Shown: one piece after another, positions 61,210 to 64,000 of the stretch
How the letters are laid out: every line of letters begins with the position of its first letter
Numbering within the stretch: the stretch's first letter is position 1
NCBI GenBank assembly: GCA_050288165.1
Contig: JBNKDG010000002.1
Location: 186,001-250,000, forward strand
Origin: JAPHTQ01 sp050288165
GTDB taxonomy: Bacteria; Pseudomonadota; Gammaproteobacteria; Thiohalomonadales; Thiohalomonadaceae
Direction: 5' to 3'
DNA: 64,000 bases
Translations under genes and position numbers: made by a program
Notes under the pieces: generated by a model
What the model was told of the DNA's origin: nothing
Database searches by the model: none
What the model saw: the letters and a program-made list of their open reading frames with translations, nothing else

Positions 61210-61326
61210 ACCGGGCAGTTTTCGCACTGTCATCGCAGTAGTGAATGACAGTAATTTTTGTCAGGAAGTGCCTGGTATTTTTTTTGTTTGTCAACCAGGC
61301 CATCAATAACGATAGGGGAGAAATCA

Positions 61327-61599
61327 GTGAATAAATCCGAATTGATTGATGCTATCGCAGCAGGTGCAGATATTTCCAAAGCAGCAGCAGGTCGTGCACT
61401 GGATTCCATGATCGACGCCGTTACCGGTGCGCTGAAAAAGGGTGACACTGTCAGCCTGATCGGCTTCGGTACCTTTGTTGTTCGTGAGCGTGCAGCACGT
61501 ACTGGTCGTAACCCGCGCACCGGTCAGACCATCAATATTGCGGCCTCAAAAAATCCTAGTTTCAAGGCTGGTAAAGCGCTAAAGGATGCAGTAAACTAG
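61327..61599 (+). CDS. hupB: DNA-binding protein HU-beta
   Basis: A 90-residue nucleoid protein, the exact family length. Motifs: NKSELIDAIA, GFGTFVVRERAARTGRNPRTG (DNA-binding beta arm) and the C-terminal FKAGKALKDAVN. The start is GTG at 61327, 6 nt after AGGGGAG; the upstream frame is not part of HU. It is followed by tRNA-Val and tRNA-Asp. Confidence 0.97.
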   Translation: MNKSELIDAIAAGADISKAAAGRALDSMIDAVTGALKKGDTVSLIGFGTFVVRERAARTGRNPRTGQTINIAASKNPSFKAGKALKDAVN

Positions 61600-61616
61600 C
61601 GCGCCTTTACTGACCC

Positions 61617-61692
61617 GGGTGCTTAGCTCAGCTGGGAGAGCATCGCCCTTACAAGGCGAGGGTCGCAGGTTCGATCCCTGCAGCACCCACCA
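61617..61692 (+). tRNA. tRNA-Val(UAC)
   Basis: 76-nt cloverleaf: acceptor GGGTGCT/AGCACCC, discriminator A, encoded CCA, anticodon loop CTTACAA (TAC). 17 nt after hupB, possibly cotranscribed. Confidence 0.97.
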
Positions 61693-61711
61693 TTATTTTG
61701 AAGCAGTTTTT

Positions 61712-61788
61712 GGAGCGGTAGTTCAGATGGTTAGAATACCGGCCTGTCACGCCGGGGGTCGCGGGTTCGAGCCCCGTCCGCTCCGCCA
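61712..61788 (+). tRNA. tRNA-Asp(GUC)
   Basis: 77-nt cloverleaf: acceptor GGAGCGG/CCGCTCC, discriminator G, encoded CCA, anticodon loop CTGTCAC (GTC). Confidence 0.97.
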
Positions 61789-61795
61789 TAACATC

Positions 61796-61825
61796 AAGGG
61801 CGCTCCTATTGGATGCGCCCTTTTT
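61796..61825 (+). terminator. Terminator after tRNA-Asp
   Basis: AAGGGCGC-N11-GCGCCCTTTTT: 6-bp GC stem plus A/T pairs and five T. Confidence 0.9.
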
Positions 61826-61870
61826 CGTTTTGCAACAACCACATGACTGGTCTCAGGAAAAGACGCCGAT

Positions 61871-63766
61871 ATGCTTGAATTGATTCGTAGCCGTGCCCAG
61901 GGAGTTTTCGCCTGGATCATCGTTGGTGGCATCATCATTACCTTTGCCCTGTTTGGTATCCAGCAGTACCTGAGTGGTGGTGGCGACACCAGTGTTGCTC
62001 GGGTCAATGGCTCCCCCATCTCCCAGACGCAACTGGAGCGCGCCTATTCGCAGCAGCGCCAGCGCCTGGCGGAGATGTTTGGCGGTGAGTTACCAGCCAT
62101 GTTCACTGAGCAGATGCTCAAGCAACAGGTGCTGGGGCAACTGGTATCCCGTGAGGTGCTGATTCAGGCGGCGCTGGAGAGTGGTATGCGGGTCGGCAAC
62201 GAACAACTTGTCAGTATTCTTGGCGGGGTGAGCGATTTCCAGGAAAATGGCAAATTCTCTCCTGCCAAATACGAACAACTGCTCAGCCGCCAGGGGATGA
62301 CCCCCGGCCAGTTCGAGGGCAGTGTGCGTCGGGATATTCTGGCCTCCATGTATGAGAGCGGTTTCCGCGATACCACTTTTGTCACCATGGCTGAAGAGGA
62401 CAATTTGCTCCGTCTGCAGAACCAACAGCGCACCATTGGTTACCTCACTGTTGCGATCGCACCGTATGAGAAAGAGGCCAAGGTCGGCGAAGAAGAGATC
62501 AATACCTACTACCAGGACAACAGCCAGCGTTTCATGCAGCCGGAGCGGATCAAGATCGCCTATCTGGAGCTGGATATCGCCGATCTGGCCAAGGCGGTGA
62601 AGGTCGACGACAAGGAACTGCGTAGTCGCTACGATGCACAGAAGATCAACTACACCACGCCGGAAGAACGTCAGGCCAGCCACATCCTGATCAAGGTTGC
62701 TGAGGATGCCTCAGCGGAACTGGTTGAGCAGGCTCGCAGCAAGGCGGAGGCGATTCTTGCCAGGGCGCGTAAAGGTGAAGATTTTGCTGCTTTGGCCAAG
62801 GCCGAATCCCAGGATCCTGGCTCCGCCAAAAAGGGTGGTGACCTGGGCTACTTTGGTAAAGGTGCCATGGTACCTGCCTTCGAAGAAGCGGCTTACAAGC
62901 TGAAGCAGGGCGAGATTAGCGACCTGGTACGCAGCCCCTTCGGTTTTCACATTATCAAGCTGACCGGTATCCGTGGCGGTGATGTCAAACCCTTCGACAA
63001 GGTGAAGGATCAGATCCGCAAGGACATCCAGAACGAACAGGCCGAACAGAAGTATTACGACATGGCCGAGCAACTGGAGAACCTGACCTACGAGCATCCG
63101 GAGTCACTGCAACTGGCTGCCGAGACCCTGAAATTACCGATCAAGAGCAGTGACTATTTCAGTCGTAAAGGCGGCACAGGTATCGCCGCCAATCCTAAGA
63201 TTAGTGCCGCTGCCTTCGGCGATGATGTCTTGCTCAAGGGCAACAACAGTGCATCGGTAGAACTGGGCCGTAACCATATCGTTGTCCTGCGTATCCAGGA
63301 CCACCAGCCTGAGGCGGTTCGTCCCCTCGCCGAGGTGAAGGATCAGATCACCGCTACGCTCAAGCATGAGAAGGCACTTACCACCGTGGAGAAAAAAGCG
63401 GCGGAACTGCTGCGCAAGGTGCGTGAGGGGGCTGCCGCCTCCAAACTGGCTGAGGGCAAGCAGGTGACCTGGATTGCGGAAAAGGCACTGAAACGTGATG
63501 CGGAAAAAGTCGATGCGGCGATTCTGCAGGAGGCGTTCCGTTTGCCTAAACCGACTAGCGGTAGTGTCAGCAATAGTGTGGCGCTCGCTTCGGGTGATCA
63601 GGCGGTTGTCATCGTCTCCAAGGTCGTTGATGGCGATCCGGCCAAGGCAGATGAGAAGCAACGCGCCGAAGTTCGTGCCCAGCTCCAACGTGCATTCTCC
63701 ACTGCAGCCAGCGAAGCGGCGATGAGTGGCGCACGCGCAAGCATGGAAATCGCACTCAAAAAATAG
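61871..63766 (+). CDS. ppiD: Periplasmic folding chaperone PpiD
   Basis: A 631-residue inner-membrane-anchored chaperone. Transmembrane helix near 12-34 (VFAWIIVGGIIITFALFGI), SurA-type N-terminal chaperone region, parvulin domain (about 260-360: ASHILIKVAEDA, GDLGYFGKGAMVPAFEEAAYKL, PFGFHIIKLT) and a C-terminal region. PpiD works at the SecYEG exit with YfgM (gene at 7972). It directly follows the hupB-tRNA unit, as in relatives. Confidence 0.95.
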   Translation: MLELIRSRAQGVFAWIIVGGIIITFALFGIQQYLSGGGDTSVARVNGSPISQTQLERAYSQQRQRLAEMFGGELPAMFTEQMLKQQVLGQLVSREVLIQAALESGMRVGNEQLVSILGGVSDFQENGKFSPAKYEQLLSRQGMTPGQFEGSVRRDILASMYESGFRDTTFVTMAEEDNLLRLQNQQRTIGYLTVAIAPYEKEAKVGEEEINTYYQDNSQRFMQPERIKIAYLELDIADLAKAVKVDDKELRSRYDAQKINYTTPEERQASHILIKVAEDASAELVEQARSKAEAILARARKGEDFAALAKAESQDPGSAKKGGDLGYFGKGAMVPAFEEAAYKLKQGEISDLVRSPFGFHIIKLTGIRGGDVKPFDKVKDQIRKDIQNEQAEQKYYDMAEQLENLTYEHPESLQLAAETLKLPIKSSDYFSRKGGTGIAANPKISAAAFGDDVLLKGNNSASVELGRNHIVVLRIQDHQPEAVRPLAEVKDQITATLKHEKALTTVEKKAAELLRKVREGAAASKLAEGKQVTWIAEKALKRDAEKVDAAILQEAFRLPKPTSGSVSNSVALASGDQAVVIVSKVVDGDPAKADEKQRAEVRAQLQRAFSTAASEAAMSGARASMEIALKK

Positions 63767-63793
63767 GACCAATATCTATCGGGGGTATTTTCT

Positions 63794-64000
63794 ATGAGGA
63801 TCGGCAAACTGGCGCTTCACTGGCAGATCCTCATTGCCCTCACCCTTGCTGTACCCGCGGGTTTCGCCGCGGGTGAGCACGGCGCCATTCTCGGCGTCAC
63901 TTTCTTCTCCATCTTTGCTTTCTTCGGTGCATTGTTTCTCAATGCGCTGAAGATGCTTATCGTGCCGCTGGTGGTCTCTTCCATTGTGGTGGGCATTGCC
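63794..64000 (+). CDS. Dicarboxylate/amino acid:cation symporter (DAACS family, 3'-truncated)
   Basis: The first 69 codons of a membrane transporter cut by the window end. The visible part (MRIGKLALHWQILIALTLAVPAG, then FFGALFLNALKMLIVPLVVSSIVVGIA) matches the first two helices of GltP/DctA proteins, including the LKMLIVPLVVSSI signature. The substrate (glutamate, aspartate or C4-dicarboxylates) cannot be told from this part. Confidence 0.85.
   Translation, partial: MRIGKLALHWQILIALTLAVPAGFAAGEHGAILGVTFFSIFAFFGALFLNALKMLIVPLVVSSIVVGIA

Overview
The window is a stretch of gammaproteobacterial chromosome of moderately high G+C. The gene order is close to that of Pseudomonas and purple-sulfur-type gammaproteobacteria: hscA-fdx-iscX-ndk-rlmN-pilF-rodZ-ispG-hisS-yfgM-bamB-der, then xseA, guaB, guaA, tadA and mltF, then lpxH-ppiB-cysS-folD, a tRNA cluster, and tig-clpP-clpX-lon-hupB-ppiD. 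A SoxXA-binding-protein-like lipoprotein, a very large multihaem c-type cytochrome with an FNR-type promoter, a tetrathionate-sensor-like two-component pair and several c-di-GMP proteins suggest a facultatively anaerobic, probably sulfur-metabolising member of the Chromatiales/Thiotrichales type. That placement is inference; the sequence contains no rRNA.

Region by region. 1-11.2 kb holds conserved housekeeping genes: the end of the ISC iron-sulfur operon, nucleotide metabolism, rRNA/tRNA methylation, pilus and cell-shape factors, isoprenoid synthesis, outer-membrane assembly and ribosome biogenesis. 11.3-19.5 kb is accessory: a DUF2892 membrane protein behind an operator-like palindrome, a cluster of dispersed repeats, an AT-rich gene for a divergent endonuclease-III-type glycosylase, a PhoD-like phosphatase, slyD, and a four-gene operon (thioredoxin, DUF4266 lipoprotein, DUF3570 barrel, ApbE) of unknown purpose. 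19.5-37.6 kb carries the conserved xseA-guaB-guaA-tadA set, split by a signalling/tRNA-modification block (soluble CZB chemoreceptor, thioesterase, diguanylate cyclase, cmoAB, nfo, GGDEF-EAL protein, OsmC) and by the 33-haem-motif cytochrome. 37.7-48.2 kb holds mltF, lpxH, two cyclophilins, a potassium channel, cysS, a NERD-like protein, a TtrSR-like two-component system, a possible structured RNA and folD. 48.5-55 kb is a tRNA cluster (Pro, Arg, His, then Leu). Between tRNA-His and tRNA-Leu sit a TonB-dependent receptor with its own ExbB, ExbD and TonB, a PCu(A)C copper chaperone, and a lone sigma-54 activator. 55-64 kb is the proteostasis block tig-clpPX-lon-hupB with tRNA-Val and tRNA-Asp, then ppiD and the start of a DAACS-type symporter.

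The best candidates for undescribed biology are (i) the thioredoxin-DUF4266-DUF3570-ApbE operon, (ii) the isolated 33-haem-motif lipoprotein with its FNR-like promoter, (iii) the TonB/Exb/PCu(A)C cassette, which looks like a dedicated copper-uptake route, (iv) a family of about 140-bp repeats, each copy lying directly upstream of a leftward gene, one of which supplies the ribosome-binding site of apbE, (v) a closed multi-hairpin RNA-like structure ending in a T tract downstream of folD, and (vi) the divergent Nth-like glycosylase. All calls come from reading the sequence; no database search was run.
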